From Anodontia alba (Eukaryota; Mollusca; Bivalvia; Lucinida; Lucinidae): a stretch of DNA of 64,000 nucleotides. A program made the position numbers and the translations under genes. Below the pieces are notes generated by a model. That model was not told the origin of the DNA and searched no databases. It worked only from the letters and a program-made list of their open reading frames with translations. The stretch spans positions 29,875,893 through 29,939,892 of the forward strand of contig OZ024825.1 in the NCBI GenBank assembly GCA_964016985.1, in the 5' to 3' direction. Of this stretch, positions 44,701 to 52,029 are shown one piece after another. How positions within the stretch are numbered: position 1 is the stretch's first letter; the number at the start of each line of letters is the position of its first letter.

Positions 44701-47578
44701 ACTGCTCAAGGGATTTCATTGAAATGTTACAAGGATGTTCTTTGGTGACTCTCTGTCAGACTCCTTCAGATCCTGTTGATCCATTGAAAAACATGGCGCC
44801 TAATGGGCAGGGCATTTTTGCCTTATATGGCTATAATTCAAACTTGGAAATTTTCTTCTCAGAATCTGTTGTCAAAAGGGATTTGAAAGAAATTTTACAG
44901 GAATGTTCTTTAAGTGACTCTCTATCAGACTCTGTCAACTCATATTGATCCATTGAAAACTTAACCATAACCACAGCATGTCTGAGATGTTGATAGCTAT
45001 CTCACAAATACATCTGCCTTTACCATCACCCTTCCACCCATTGTCCATGCTCAAACCATACTGCAAGACCTGGCTGAATGTATGTAACAAATTGACAGCC
45101 CTGATCAGTGTGAGAATATTCAAGCTGGTCTAACTTTACTGTTTGAATATAGGCAGCACCAGGTGAAACTGTTTTTGAGGCTTATGCATACAGTGTAGAC
45201 CTGCAGAGTCTGATCAGGGTCTTAGTTTACAGAAACAGTTGATACTGTAAAATATACCCGTGGAGAGTAAAGACCCAGATGATAGTGTGTAGGATCTCTG
45301 CAGCTGCATTTTTGCACAGTCAAACCTGTGTTAAGCAAGCACCTATGGGAAAGCCAAAACTGGTTGCTTAAGACAGGTGCTTGCTTAAGACAGGTGCTTG
45401 CTTAATACAGGTAGATTTCCACTTCTTTGCCTTTAATGGGATCTGAAATAGTGGCCTTTAAAGGCAGGTGATTGCTCAGTACAGGTGGCCCTTAGGACAA
45501 GTTTGACTGCATATGCTTGAAGGACCATTTTTGCTTGGTGTGATGCATTCAGAATGAGGCAGGGCCCAGTTAATCAAAGCACCATTACTTCACAAATTTG
45601 TGATGTTAACGTTCAGGGCCCAATTGTTCAAAACTAACCATGTCGTTAGTTAACGTATCGTTAAAGCTTTGATCATTAAATATGGAACATATGCTAATAT
45701 TTTTGCTGAAAAAATGTGAGTAGCTTTTGCATTTGCAAAAGCTACTCATTTTTTTTCAGCAAAAATAACTGTAAATTAGATATTGTACTTACTAGAACAG
45801 TTAACATTTTTACCACTAACGAGCTCGTTAAGCTAACAATGCTTTGAACAGCAGTTGGATGCGCCGTCCAACTGGAGTCCAGGAGGTCCCGGGATCAACC
45901 CCCGCCGAGGTCGGCAACATTCTTTCGTGGAGATTGATCATGAAATATTTTCTACGGTCATTCTCTCCCTTCCGCTGATTCAAGAAGGGCAGTTGTCAGT
46001 TTCTGGCGAAAGAATGTGCACAATACTGGTTAACCGCTTAGAGGACTAAGCCTGCCCAGTAAACGTGTGGTTAGGTAAACTGACTGCACTCGACATGACC
46101 CCATTGGGTTGACTGGGCCGTAAAACCTCAACACAAACAAAACAAACATGCTGGGGAAAAATTGCAGCAGAAGACATTTTGAAATATTCTTTTTGATTTT
46201 TTCCAGAAAATAGGTTTGGCATTTCATACAAATTGTCTTTTCAAGAAACAATTTGCATAGGAGATTATTTGCATGAAATGTCAAAATCTAGTTTTTAGAA
46301 AAAAAAGAAGAAAAATATCAGTTAGTTGTCTGCTGAATTTGTCAGGAGAGTGGTTTGTGCATCCACACAGTCGGATCAGAGTCTTTGCTGATCACATGTA
46401 CCGTCTACAGCCTCCAGGCTATCCAAAGAGGGATGAACGAGAACCCTTGCCGTCTTACTAGGTGGTTGTACTGGCTGATCTGAGTCTTTGCTGGTTACAC
46501 AGATCTTATTGTTGGTTTTGTCCTGCCCTGGCTCATATGGTGATGAAAAGACATTGACACCTTTTGCTATTCAAAAGCGGCTCACATTTTGTTCATTTTA
46601 AAACATTGGTATATCTTAACTGTTTAAGTTGCAATATTTAACCCATTATAGAGTGAATGAACGCCCCCACACTATATATTGGAAGATTCTAATTTCAATT
46701 TTAGGTATGTCAGGCTATGTGATTTACATATTTAGAGAGAAAAATGGTTGAGCTTTTTTGCAAACATTGGAGACCCTGATCAGACGCCGCATTCTGCGAC
46801 GTCTGATCTGGGTATGCACTGTCTGCCAGTTACCCTTTTAGGGGTCTCCAGACTACAGTGGGTTAACATGCGAGGGGACTGGATACATATGGTAATTTTT
46901 CCACTATTTTTACAAGGGAAACTTCTGTGACTGCCTGTTTTACTACTTTCCTACATACCAAGCCCTTCTAAAAGGGTCTACTCTAAAACAACAACAAAAA
47001 AAAATTGCTCCCATCTTGAGTAGATCTCTTCAGAATGGAGGCGAAAACAATTTTGACAGTTACTTCCCCTGAAAGTGTATCAATTCCCCTTAATGAATTT
47101 GTTTATCCGTTGTAGACTGAAGTCCCCCACACTATGTATTGGAAGAATCTTTCGATTTTAGGTATGTCAGGCTATGTGATTTAGGTATTTCTAGAGAAAA
47201 ATGGTTTAACTATTTGCAAATAGTGGAGACCCAGATTAGAAGCTTTGTTCGGCATCTGATCTGGGTTTGCACTGTTTGCCAGTTACCCTTTTATGGGTCT
47301 CCAGACTACAATGAGTTTAGCTAACGCAGGTTAGAACATCTGGGTCCTAGTTTTCCTATAACATGCCGTTCTTAAATTTTCAGTTGTTGTTATCATTTGG
47401 AAGCCATCAGAAGGATTTAGACAAGGAAAATGAAACCGAGTTACCTGATTATTTGCCTGATGATGAGCAACCTGTTGTTGATGACAAGGCCATAACAAGA
47501 CCAGGGGATGAGGACAAGAAAGCCGGAGGATGGTTGAGTTCAGCTGCCAGCTTCTTTACAAACTCATTCTATTGGTAG
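27204..47578 (+). CDS. ARMC1: ARMC1 orthologue (armadillo repeat-containing protein 1), eight coding exons
   Basis: Coding exons 27204-27281, 31342-31416, 33756-33847, 36228-36341, 38105-38192, 39732-39848, 42970-43044 and 47384-47578 join in frame to 831 coding bases (277 residues), close to the length of vertebrate ARMC1 (about 280). All junctions are GT-AG with compatible phases. Residues 1-120 correspond to the armadillo-like N-terminus (CIGGLVLLLSNPDNHLVKL). Residues about 130-210 form the heavy-metal-associated-like fold (KATKTIVLQLRGLL, RGVISITFDMNKKRCILRT, AQQVVKNESGEE). The C-terminus has NETELPDYLPDDE and ends GGWLSSAASFFTNSFYW, the hallmark tail. In vertebrates ARMC1 sits in cytosol and on mitochondria and associates with the intermembrane bridging complex; the same role is inferred here. 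Introns total about 19.5 kb and are packed with transposons. Expression was not assessed. Confidence 0.93.
27662..27780. repeat. Palindromic MITE, family A (intron 1)
   Basis: A near-perfect hairpin of about 110 bp: cttatttctcgaagaaaaca...gtgtactcagtagaagtgcc, then the inverted arm gaggtgcttctaatgagtac...ttctttcgagaaataag. Family A recurs at 30583, 31053, 37206, 48628, 50381, 58766, 58903, 60538, 62198 and 62858. Confidence 0.8.
28053..28145. repeat. Palindrome with TACTTAGGGTAAATATGGT arms
   Basis: tacttagggtaaatatggta and its inverted arm (catatttaccctaagtatt) flank an inner dyad centred near 28098 (atgactctactgagtagtcat). Partial relatives lie at about 28270, 38030, 42785 and 56670. Confidence 0.7.
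28351..29677 (+). mobile_element. Complete mariner element M1 (intron 1 of ARMC1)
   Basis: 1327 bp with perfect 29-bp inverted ends starting CGAGGGATGTTCGAAATG, flanked by TA on both sides (28349-28350 and 29678-29679). It contains one transposase frame. The ends are undamaged although the gene is broken, so it could still be mobilised in trans; that is inference. Confidence 0.92.
28544..29607 (+). pseudogene. Mariner transposase (D34D), broken
   Basis: Cut-and-paste DNA transposase of the mariner family. From ATG 28544: an N-terminal helix-turn-helix region (YIKARSKLGCSLKKL, SYDTVLRWKKKFESG, KSGRPKSA), the second DNA-binding part (ISLSTVHLILKKHLKVRKIS), then the catalytic core: first Asp in VTGDETWVHYFEP, second Asp in LHDNAPAHT, third Asp in DLAPCDFF, 34 residues after the second. 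It ends EYFEGMK at 29607, about 354 codons as usual. Defects: TAG at 28841, TGA at 29270 and a one-base deletion near 29382. All three catalytic Asp codons persist. The antisense frame (28859-29296) is a shadow. Confidence 0.9.
29745..29875 (+). mobile_element. tRNA-derived SINE, 3' part only
   Basis: The 3' body of the SINE seen complete at 38391-38696 (words aagcctgcccag, gtgtggttaggtaaactgac, gttgactgggccgt), without the tRNA-like head. Confidence 0.65.
30073..30098. repeat. Poly-A tract
   Basis: Homopolymer of about 25 A in intron 1. Confidence 0.95.
30242..30572. mobile_element. Tigger/pogo-like MITE, copy 1
   Basis: 331 bp with inverted ends CAGTCGACTCTCGTTATCTC and TA on both sides (30240-30241 and 30573-30574). 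CAGT-type ends with TATCTCGAA words are typical of pogo/Tigger derivatives. An internal hairpin (gaggagaaattgctcctta and its inverse) lies at 30350-30400. No ORF. A second copy in the opposite orientation lies at 39392-39715. Confidence 0.8.
30583..30692. repeat. Palindromic MITE, family A
   Basis: Arms ttcttatttctccacaaaag and the inverted ttttcatggtgaaatatgaa with the family loop words GAGCCTC/GAGG. Intron 1. Confidence 0.75.
30964..31240. mobile_element. MITE with ACGAAAACATGCCTAT ends and family-A hairpin core, copy 1
   Basis: The outer inverted ends (cacgaaaacatgcctatata and aggcatgttttcgtaatg) enclose a near-perfect hairpin at 31053-31153 (tgctcaaaaacatagattgt...). It is nearly the same as 62115-62396. 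Confidence 0.75.
31342..31416 (+). CDS. ARMC1: ARMC1 coding exon 2
   Basis: Acceptor atgtattttag, donor GTAAGA; 25 codons, phase 0 on both sides (DESCIGGLVLLLSNPDNHLV then KLSLE). Armadillo-like helices. Confidence 0.9.
31640..32740. repeat. Minisatellite, about 35-bp units (ATTATTGYAGGGAGACTTCT)
   Basis: About 30 imperfect units of attattgtagggagacttct then attattgtagagagaa fill 1.1 kb of intron 2. A G-rich interruption lies at 32031-32078. The small open frames here are repeat translations. Confidence 0.9.
32031..32078 (+). repeat. G-rich tract with quadruplex potential
   Basis: Many runs of three or more G with one- to three-base spacers on the plus strand, within the minisatellite and transcribed as part of ARMC1 intron 2. 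Confidence 0.8.
32581..33288. repeat. 354-bp tandem duplication including an (AC)n tract
   Basis: 32581-32934 and 32935-33288 are almost the same: minisatellite end, an identical unique stretch (tttcatttttcttcgtatac through atgtcctgtatgatgctc), then an AC microsatellite (32852-32933, interrupted in the second copy at 33206-33277). Confidence 0.85.
33412..33662. mobile_element. MITE family C, copy 1 (intron 2)
   Basis: Inverted ends GGGCCYAGTTGTTCAAA, subterminal TTAACGAGCTCGTTAA-type palindrome, central hairpin built on gtgagtagcttttgca. About 250 bp. Other copies: 36352, 41906, 45616, 47677, 51774, 59118. Confidence 0.8.
33756..33847 (+). CDS. ARMC1: ARMC1 coding exon 3
   Basis: Acceptor acatctgtag, donor GTAAGT; enters in phase 0 and leaves with two bases of the next codon. 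Reads TLMLCAETLENRMLLRDFLG then MTEQLEALMA, continuing the armadillo-like region. Confidence 0.9.
34190..35600. repeat. Tandem array, about 170-200-bp units (intron 3)
   Basis: Seven or eight units share gtaggtaccttgtgagcgca, actcctcctacagtttta, ccgatccttctgaaacttta and catggtctgaagat, then a T-rich segment. A lone unit lies at 24016-24160. Confidence 0.85.
35601..36227. other. Intron 3 remainder, no feature
   Basis: No repeat or coding signal recognised before the exon 4 acceptor. Confidence 0.5.
36228..36341 (+). CDS. ARMC1: ARMC1 coding exon 4
   Basis: Acceptor ttttttttcag, donor GTAAAA. The first base completes AGA with exon 3, then CDCSGVDSMARHLHEMLHSV, DQITPLKDSCNTSNNSS and AG of the next codon. 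Its last 49 bases plus the donor and first intron bases are duplicated at 36596-36654 beyond a MITE, so two identical donors exist. Use of the outer donor would give AGG TAA, an immediate stop, so the inner donor is the coding one. Confidence 0.88.
36293..36351 (+). repeat. ARMC1: 59-bp direct repeat, left copy (exon 4 end and donor)
   Basis: Identical to 36596-36654 and directly abutting the left end of the MITE at 36352. Confidence 0.95.
36352..36595. mobile_element. MITE family C, copy 2, flanked by a 59-bp duplication
   Basis: 244 bp from GGGCCCAGTTGTTCAAAG to its inverse. Subterminal ttaacgagctcgttaag, central hairpin of about 66 bp (tttttgctgaaaaaatgtga, gtagcttttgca and inverse). It lies precisely between two identical 59-bp direct repeats. 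Confidence 0.9.
36596..36654 (+). repeat. 59-bp direct repeat, right copy
   Basis: Copy of the exon 4 end (agatcacaccattaaaggac onward), splice donor and first 10 intron bases, directly abutting the right end of the MITE. Confidence 0.95.
36876..37180 (-). mobile_element. tRNA-derived SINE, full copy (intron 4)
   Basis: On the minus strand the head reads ctcggtggctcagttggatg (A box) and gcgggttcaacccccgcc (B box), followed by a body ending gactgggccataaaacctca. An 11-bp target duplication TGATAAGAGTT flanks it (36865-36875 and 37181-37191). Confidence 0.9.
37206..37333. repeat. Palindromic MITE, family A (intron 4)
   Basis: Arms cttattttatcccccaaaac... and the inverted ...ttttgtggagcaataagaa. 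Confidence 0.75.
37338..37543. mobile_element. TTAA-flanked MITE (piggyBac-like), subfamily 1, copy 1
   Basis: 206 bp between TTAA (37334-37337) and TTAA (37544-37547), inverted ends YCCTTGTCCTGCTGAA. The centre holds a 50-bp hairpin, agatccagatcagttggctt and its inverse. TTAA target and CCC-type ends suit piggyBac derivatives. Confidence 0.85.
37875..37945. repeat. Hairpin module B (GTGTAGACCCAGATCAG)
   Basis: gtgtagacccagatcagatg, ccacattctgtgg and the inverted arm. The same core with other loops lies at 46775, 48086, 49090, 50098, 58615 and 61213. Confidence 0.75.
38105..38192 (+). CDS. ARMC1: ARMC1 coding exon 5
   Basis: Acceptor ttttctttcag, donor GTATGT; one base completes the codon from exon 4, then 29 codons (RRSSIQKMLMGGHKATKTIV then LQLRGLLNK), leaving in phase 0. 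Starts the HMA-like domain. Confidence 0.9.
38272..38801. mobile_element. MITE with AGCCAGCGTACGACAAAACC ends, split by a SINE
   Basis: Left end agccagcgtacgacaaaacc then tacaataaga, right end tcttattgtaggttttgttg then tgagctggcc. The SINE at 38391-38696 lies inside. A related unit is at 48797-49010. Confidence 0.65.
38391..38696 (+). mobile_element. tRNA-derived SINE, full copy (intron 5)
   Basis: 306 bp, head gcctcggtggctcagttgga with A and B boxes (gcgttcaaaccccgcc), body with gtgtggttaggtaaactgac, tail ctcaacacaaacaaa. A 12-bp target duplication TTCCGAAGAGGG flanks it (38379-38390 and 38697-38708). Confidence 0.92.
39392..39715. mobile_element. Tigger/pogo-like MITE, copy 2
   Basis: 324 bp, ends CAGTCGACTCTCATTATCTC and its inverse with changes, TA on both sides. 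Opposite orientation to 30242-30572; the same internal gaggagaaattgctcctt hairpin. Confidence 0.8.
39732..39848 (+). CDS. ARMC1: ARMC1 coding exon 6
   Basis: Acceptor gtatttctag, donor GTAAGT; 39 codons, phase 0 both sides (CDRDVCMRLLLQVRGVISIT then FDMNKKRCILRTKTDVRPE). This is the core beta-strands of the HMA-like fold and matches the KGVISFTFQ region of vertebrate ARMC1. Confidence 0.92.
40931..41136. mobile_element. TTAA-flanked MITE, subfamily 1, copy 2
   Basis: 206 bp between TTAA 40927-40930 and 41137-41140; ends CCCTTGTCATGCTGAA and CCCTGATCCTGCTGAA (read inward). The same central agatccagatcagttggctt hairpin as copy 1. Confidence 0.85.
41755..41784. repeat. Poly-A tract
   Basis: Homopolymer of about 30 A in intron 6. 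Confidence 0.95.
41906..42674. mobile_element. MITE family C, copy 3, split by a second insertion
   Basis: Ends GGGTCCATTTGTTCAAAAC and ctttgaacaactgggtcc. The central hairpin at 41988-42055 is present, but about 530 bp (42070-42600) is inserted, with gaaaatacc on both sides. That insert contains the long palindrome at 42103-42254. Confidence 0.75.
42103..42254. repeat. 150-bp near-perfect palindrome
   Basis: tcattctcctattttaaata...atccgataaagaaacgagtg, loop near tgaagcac, then the inverted arm to aaataggagaaatga. Arms of about 70 bp with very few mismatches. Confidence 0.9.
42970..43044 (+). CDS. ARMC1: ARMC1 coding exon 7
   Basis: Acceptor ttttattttag, donor GTACAG; 25 codons, phase 0 (CLVQAITRTQTIIAQQVVKN then ESGEE). 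Matches the AQQVVKSESGEE stretch of vertebrate ARMC1. Confidence 0.92.
43126..43162. repeat. Hairpin module TAGCTCACATG...TAGCTATTG, inverted copy
   Basis: tagctcacatgtgcacgaag, tgctcttgattagcta; the reverse form of the modules at 21497 and 54079. The repeat continues on the other side of mariner M2 (from 44536: caatttcacttaatcatctt), so M2 landed inside this repeat. Confidence 0.6.
43192..44533 (+). mobile_element. Complete mariner element M2 (intron 7 of ARMC1)
   Basis: 1342 bp with inverted ends CGAGGGTCGTGCAAAAAGTT and CGAGGGTACTGCAAAAAGTT, TA on both sides (43190-43191 and 44534-44535). Related to but distinct from M1. Confidence 0.92.
43402..44460 (+). pseudogene. Mariner transposase (D34D) with five in-frame stops
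   Basis: One uninterrupted frame of 353 codons from ATG 43402 to TAA 44460, normal for mariner. Motifs: helix-turn-helix region (TVFRWVKAFKAGKFS, GRPKTS), ISEGSVRTILKKHLDLRK, catalytic Asp in TRDETWVHMFEP, Asp in LLHDNASFH, and a third Asp in NLSPYDLF exactly 34 residues later; C-terminal NGKYFEGL. Stops at 43417, 43486, 43786, 44077 and 44134 inactivate it, but no frameshift is present. Confidence 0.9.
45317..45509. mobile_element. MITE with CAGTCAAACCTG ends, copy 1
   Basis: 193 bp, ends cagtcaaacctg and aagtttgactg, internal repeats of gacaggtgcttgcttaa. A second copy with TA target duplication lies at 61746-61922, and a fragment near 40350-40400. Confidence 0.75.
45616..45849. mobile_element. 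MITE family C, copy 4, truncated by a SINE
   Basis: Begins GGGCCCAATTGTTCAAAA, has the central gtgagtagcttttgca hairpin and stops at ctttgaaca, where SINE sequence begins. Confidence 0.75.
45850..46143 (+). mobile_element. tRNA-derived SINE, 5'-truncated (intron 7)
   Basis: Starts inside the tRNA-like head (gttggatgcgccgtccaac), keeps the B box region and the whole body to ctcaacacaaacaaaac. Confidence 0.8.
46195..46312. repeat. Palindromic MITE family D (intron 7)
   Basis: cagaaaataggtttggcatt, a catac/gcaaattg loop and an inverted arm. Relatives near 41500, 51150, 54965, 55140, 55940, 57545, 57835 and 60165. Confidence 0.6.
46642..46862. mobile_element. TTAA-flanked MITE, subfamily 3, with hairpin module B
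   Basis: 221 bp between TTAA 46638-46641 and 46863-46866, ends CCCATTATAG/CCCACTGTAG. Centre: gagaccctgatcagacgccg and its inverse. Decayed relatives at about 47100-47320, 58165-58705 and 61085-61310. Confidence 0.75.
47384..47578 (+). CDS. ARMC1: ARMC1 last coding exon
   Basis: Acceptor ttaaattttcag, 64 codons plus TAG. Acidic linker with ETELPDYLPDDEQPVVDDKA, then the C-terminal GGWLSSAASFFTNSFYW, which in vertebrate ARMC1 is the tail linked to mitochondrial association. The 3' UTR runs at least into 47579-47676. Confidence 0.95.
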   Translation: MLLSFGSHQKDLDKENETELPDYLPDDEQPVVDDKAITRPGDEDKKAGGWLSSAASFFTNSFYW

Positions 47579-47676
47579 CAGTGAACTCCTACAAAATCCA
47601 ATTATGTCTTTCATTTATACTAAAAACGTGTTCAGAGCTGTTAGTGCTTTTGTTTATAGAGAGAGTTTATTGATCA

Positions 47677-47919
47677 GGGCCCGGTTGTTCAAAGCGTCGT
47701 TAGCTTAACGAGCTTGTTAAGGGTCATTTCGTTAACTGTTTTAGCGGATTCAGTATACAGTATTCTGATATTTTTTGCTAAGAAAATGTGAGAAGATTTG
47801 GACTGCAAAAGCTACTCACATTTTTTCAGCAAAAAATTTCAGCATATTTGCATATCACTCGATGTAAATTTTAATGAATCGTTAACCAAGGACATCGTTA
47901 GTTTTGAACAACTGGGTCC
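47677..47919. mobile_element. MITE family C, copy 5
   Basis: GGGCCCGGTTGTTCAAAG to gttttgaacaactgggtcc, with the central hairpin. It lies 99 bp after the ARMC1 stop, so it may be in the 3' UTR. Confidence 0.8.
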
Positions 47920-48012
47920 AGCATGTGAGCATATATGTGAGCAGTTTAGACCCAGGATGGTCAGCACATTGATGTGGTCTGTTCAGTATCTGCCTGTCAC
48001 ACTAAATATTAA

Positions 48013-48249
48013 CCCTTAAAGCGCCAGTCACAACAATTGTCGTCTGCTTTGTCTTCTGCCGGTCACTTTAAAAGTCATTGTTGCAAACAGTGTGGACCCA
48101 GATCAGACTGCTCCTTTAGGAGCAGTCTGATCTGGGTCCACACTGTTCGCCTTTATGCAAAAATAGGTTTGAAAAGTTTTCAAGAATATTCAGCAGATGA
48201 CATCAACAGACGACATTTTCAGATGCAGGTTTTTTTGGCGCTTTAAGGG
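48013..48249. mobile_element. TTAA-flanked MITE, subfamily 2, copy 1
   Basis: 237 bp between TTAA 48009-48012 and 48250-48253; ends CCCTTAAAGCGCCA and its inverse. Central hairpin tggacccagatcagactgct, cctttagg and inverse. Confidence 0.88.
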
Positions 48250-48627
48250 TTAAACAGATAAGCTCGAGCAAAGTGTAGACCAAAGGGGCCATCTGATTAG
48301 GATCTGCATTGTTTGCTAGCAGTTCTTGGACACACCACCTGGTAGTTAAATTGCTTTATGACAAGTATGGTAAGGAATTCAGATACCAAGTAATTATATG
48401 TAGTTATGGTATGCAGTAGTTTCTACATTTTTTCAGACACTGCTCTCATTGGAACTATGGTAATCCATTTTGCATGCTCACTAACTGTGTCTCTGAATTT
48501 ATTATAGCTAGATACAAGGGCTCATCCTTGTATTTCTCCATGGAAACGGGGGAGCTCCGTAAAAGCATCATGGGAGGAGCTGTTAATGAGTACCCATAGC
48601 TCCAGATAAGAGCGCGTATCAGATAAA

Positions 48628-48793
48628 TATTTTTTTTATTTTCCCTACAAAAACATGTAGGTACTCACTAGAAGCATCCTTGCAAGGTGCCTCTTGTTAG
48701 TACTGATAGCGTCAGTACCTTTTGGTTAAAAAACCCCTCATCTTATCTGGAGCTATGCAGTGCATATGTTTTCATGAAGGAATAAGAAAAATG
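48628..48793. repeat. Palindromic MITE family A, degenerate
   Basis: Contains family words (ggtactcactagaagc, cttatctggagctatg, ggaataagaaaaat) but with an asymmetric right arm. Confidence 0.5.
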
Positions 48794-48796
48794 AAC

Positions 48797-49010
48797 TAGC
48801 GCATGACAAAACTAACTAAATGGCATGTGCACCAAGCGAAGACTGAGATCAACCTAGGCATCCTCCCATCCTGATCAGTCTTTGCTGTCCCCATGAAGAG
48901 ACCCACTGAGCACACAGCAAAGACTGATCAGACTGGGCGTGTGCCCAGACTGATCAGAATGTTTACTGGGTGCACATGCCATTTTGTTGATTTTGTCATG
49001 CACTGGCTCA
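48797..49010. mobile_element. MITE with GCGCATGACAAAAC ends
   Basis: gcgcatgacaaaactaacta and ttgattttgtcatgcactgg are inverted ends, with inner words ggcatgtgcacc/ggtgcacatgcc. Related to 38272-38801. Confidence 0.65.
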
Positions 49011-49018
49011 AATATTAA

Positions 49019-49256
49019 CCCTTAAAGCGCCAATCACAACAATTGTCGTCTGCTTTGTCTTCTGTCGGTTACTTTAAAAGTCATTGTAGCAAACAGTGCA
49101 GACCCAGATCAGAGTGCTCCTTTAGGAGCAGTCTGATCTGGGTCCACACTGTTTGCCTATATGCAAAATGTAAATTTGAAAAGTTTGCAAGAAGATGCAG
49201 CAGACGACATAAGCAGACAACATTTTCAGACGCAGATTTTCTTGGCGCTTTAAGGG
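49019..49256. mobile_element. TTAA-flanked MITE, subfamily 2, copy 2
   Basis: 238 bp between TTAA 49015-49018 and 49257-49260, same ends and central hairpin as 48013-48249. Confidence 0.88.
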
Positions 49257-49260
49257 TTAA

Positions 49261-50380
49261 TACTTTTTTGATTGAAAAAAAAAACACCACCTCATAGGGA
49301 GCTATGTCTATCTGCTGAATGGTGTAGACTTTGTAGACTGCATGGATGTACTGGCTGATCTGGATCTTTAGTTTGGCTCGTATAATAAAGTGACCTTTTT
49401 CTTGTCATATCTCATATGTACATATGTTCAAAAGCTTTATTTCCTGGAGTTGTGTTATTCTGCTGCCAGCATTAGATGATGATGCAAGGTAATGTAAAAC
49501 AAATATGAAACACAGGTCACAAACCTAGAGATGATTGTGGGAATAACAGAGTTGTATTTCATTATTAAATTAACAGAAAGATAATTTGACCAAGGGATAC
49601 AGCTGCTGTTCTGGTGATCATGGTTCTGAATCCTGTTCAGAGCAGCATTCTTCTCACCATCATTGTACATGCTTATACAGCCTTTATCATATTGTCCCAC
49701 TAATCTTGAAATGCTTTGGATGGGATATAAAAAGTACTTAAACATCAAACATGACCAGTACATGTTGAATTGCTTTTGCCAGTTGTGTGCTGCTTTGTGA
49801 CTATTTGTTATAATGTTTTCTTCCATCTACATTTTGTTTATCTTTCTGTAACTTTTTGATACATTCTTTCTTCTTTGCTCCATTCTGTTGTATATATTAT
49901 TTTCTTGTTCCATTAGTCACAGTATCGCATACCAGCAATCTAATGGATGTCAGGCTGTGTAGTGATCCCACTGAGGCAGTTTTTATGAAGTTCACTGATA
50001 GAAGTTTTGGCAGAAAAATAATGTCAGTTTCAACTCATACGGTAAATGTCCTAAAATTTTGAACACCAAAGTTTCTGACAAAATGCCATTTGCAAACAGT
50101 GCAGCCCCAGATCAGACTGCTCCTGAAGGAGCAGTCTGATTAGGGTCTTCACTGTTTGCCATTCCATTAGCAGTTTTAAGGGACAAATGCATAAAAAGCA
50201 AAATTTAAGCCAAAAAAGTATAGAATAAAGTTTTCAAAATCTTTCGACATTTACCATAGTAGTAAACATCTCTATAGACCTGTATGAGCATATTCATAAT
50301 GTATTTGTCAACAGTATATGTACAGAAAAGTTTTATCAAGGAACAAAACGATAGCGCTAGATAAAAGGGAGTATCAGGTT
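49261..50380. other. Intergenic, no gene recognised
   Basis: The minus-strand 123-codon frame at 49455-49826 has no recognisable motif or splice context. A hairpin of module B lies at 50096-50160. Confidence 0.45.
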
Positions 50381-50500
50381 AATATTTCTTTTTTCTCAAT
50401 GAAAGCATATGTTGTAAGCACTCATTAGAAGCGCCTCACTGAGGTGTTTCTAATGAGTATCCACTACATATGCTTTTGTGCAGAAATAAGAAAAATATTA
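50381..50500. repeat. Palindromic MITE, family A
   Basis: ttttttctcaatgaaagcat...gtaagcactcattagaagcg and an inverted arm ending cagaaataagaaaaat. Confidence 0.78.
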
Positions 50501-51773
50501 ATACTTGGTTGAAAAGGGTACCTTCTCTGGAGCTAAGAAACATGCATTGTAATGTATATATACTTCATGACCTCTGAACAGCAACCATGCTTAGGAAGAT
50601 ACAAAATGACAGTGGTAGGGAGGTGACTGTTGTAGTATATTAACAGCTTTTTGTGAACTCAGAGAAGGGGCTTCTGCAGGGAGGTGGCTGTTTTGGGGAG
50701 ATGACTGTTTATGGAGATTCCACTGAAACTTCCATCATTTTGTTATCGAACAATACAACAGTATACCTTAATACAGAGAAGTGATATGAGAATAATTACA
50801 TTTTTGATGCACAAATTTCATCATGCCATTCCACTAGATTCCTGTCTGCAGGAGTATGCCTTATTATTACAGATGATTGATCTCATAGTTCTGTTACCAG
50901 TGACCTGGAGGTAGTTAGGCATGAATTTTCATTGGGTTGGTTTGTGGAGAGCAAGACCTATTTGCCGATTTGATGTTAGTGCATCCATCGATCCAATCCA
51001 TTCATGTGTTGGTGTGCACCCAGGTGATAAATTCTGTCTTGGCTTCCCCAGACACTTAAAATTTCATCAGTATATCACTTCAGGTCATCTGGCACAAAAG
51101 TAGGTCACAGATTAACACTTAGCACACTGGGTAAAAATTTAGGATGATGTTTTGAAATATTTTTCCCAGAAAACAGGTTTTGACATTCCATACAAATTGC
51201 TCCAATGGAGACAATTCGCTCAAAATGTCTAATCCTGTTTTCTGGGGAAAATGTCAATTTGTCATCTGCTGAATTAGCCCAGAGAGTTTTAAGGAATCTT
51301 TGTTAATACCAGTGGTTACTGGCTGGGTGGCTAGGTTTATAGCCAGTAAAGGTCATCCTTTCAACATTGCCAGAGATGGTAAGGATGATGCATACATCCA
51401 GATAGGACATTAGCTATGGGGTTTTGTTGTTATTGCACCATTCATGTCTGGTTCATACTTATTGGAATCTACCCAGTAAGTTATTAAATTGGTTGCTGGT
51501 AGGTATATCCATGCAGACTGGAATTCGTAGTGAAGTATCAAGATGAAATTTAAGCATCAAAATTTTAGTTTTCTGAAGCAAATACGTGGTTTTTCTAAAA
51601 TCACTTAATTCAATTTTTTGTAGAATCTAGAATTTATTGCTTTTAATGAAAAAGATAAATGCTCTAGTAGAAGAAAAAAAGAAATAAGACCAATAAAACA
51701 AAATGTTTTGATTTTACTTGCATCCCACAGTTACCTTTTTCCTTACAGTACAATATTTATCCTGGGCCCGGTT
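50501..51773. other. Intergenic, family D palindrome, no gene
   Basis: A family D unit lies near 51118-51290 (cagaaaacaggttttgacat and its inverse). Otherwise nothing recognised. Confidence 0.45.
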
Positions 51774-51990
51774 GTTCAAAGCGTTGTTAGCTTAACGAGC
51801 TCGTTAAGGGTCATTTCGTTAACTATTTTAGCGGATTCAATACACAATATTCTGATATTTTTTGCTGAAAAATTTGCACTGCAAAAGCACATTTTTTCAG
51901 CAAAAAATTTCAGCATATTTGCGTATCACTCGATGTAAATTTTAACAAATCGTTAACTAACGATGTCATTAGCTTTGAACAACTGGGCCC
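51774..51990. mobile_element. MITE family C, copy 6
   Basis: GGGCCCGGTTGTTCAAAG to its inverse; the central hairpin is shortened (ctgaaaaatttgcactgcaa). Confidence 0.78.
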
Positions 51991-52029
51991 TGGTCTTTAC
52001 TGTTTGCCATTCCATCACAGCATTTTAGA

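Noticed and set aside
49455..49826. 123-codon minus-strand ORF as a gene
   Set aside because: No motif, no splice context and repeat-like surroundings.
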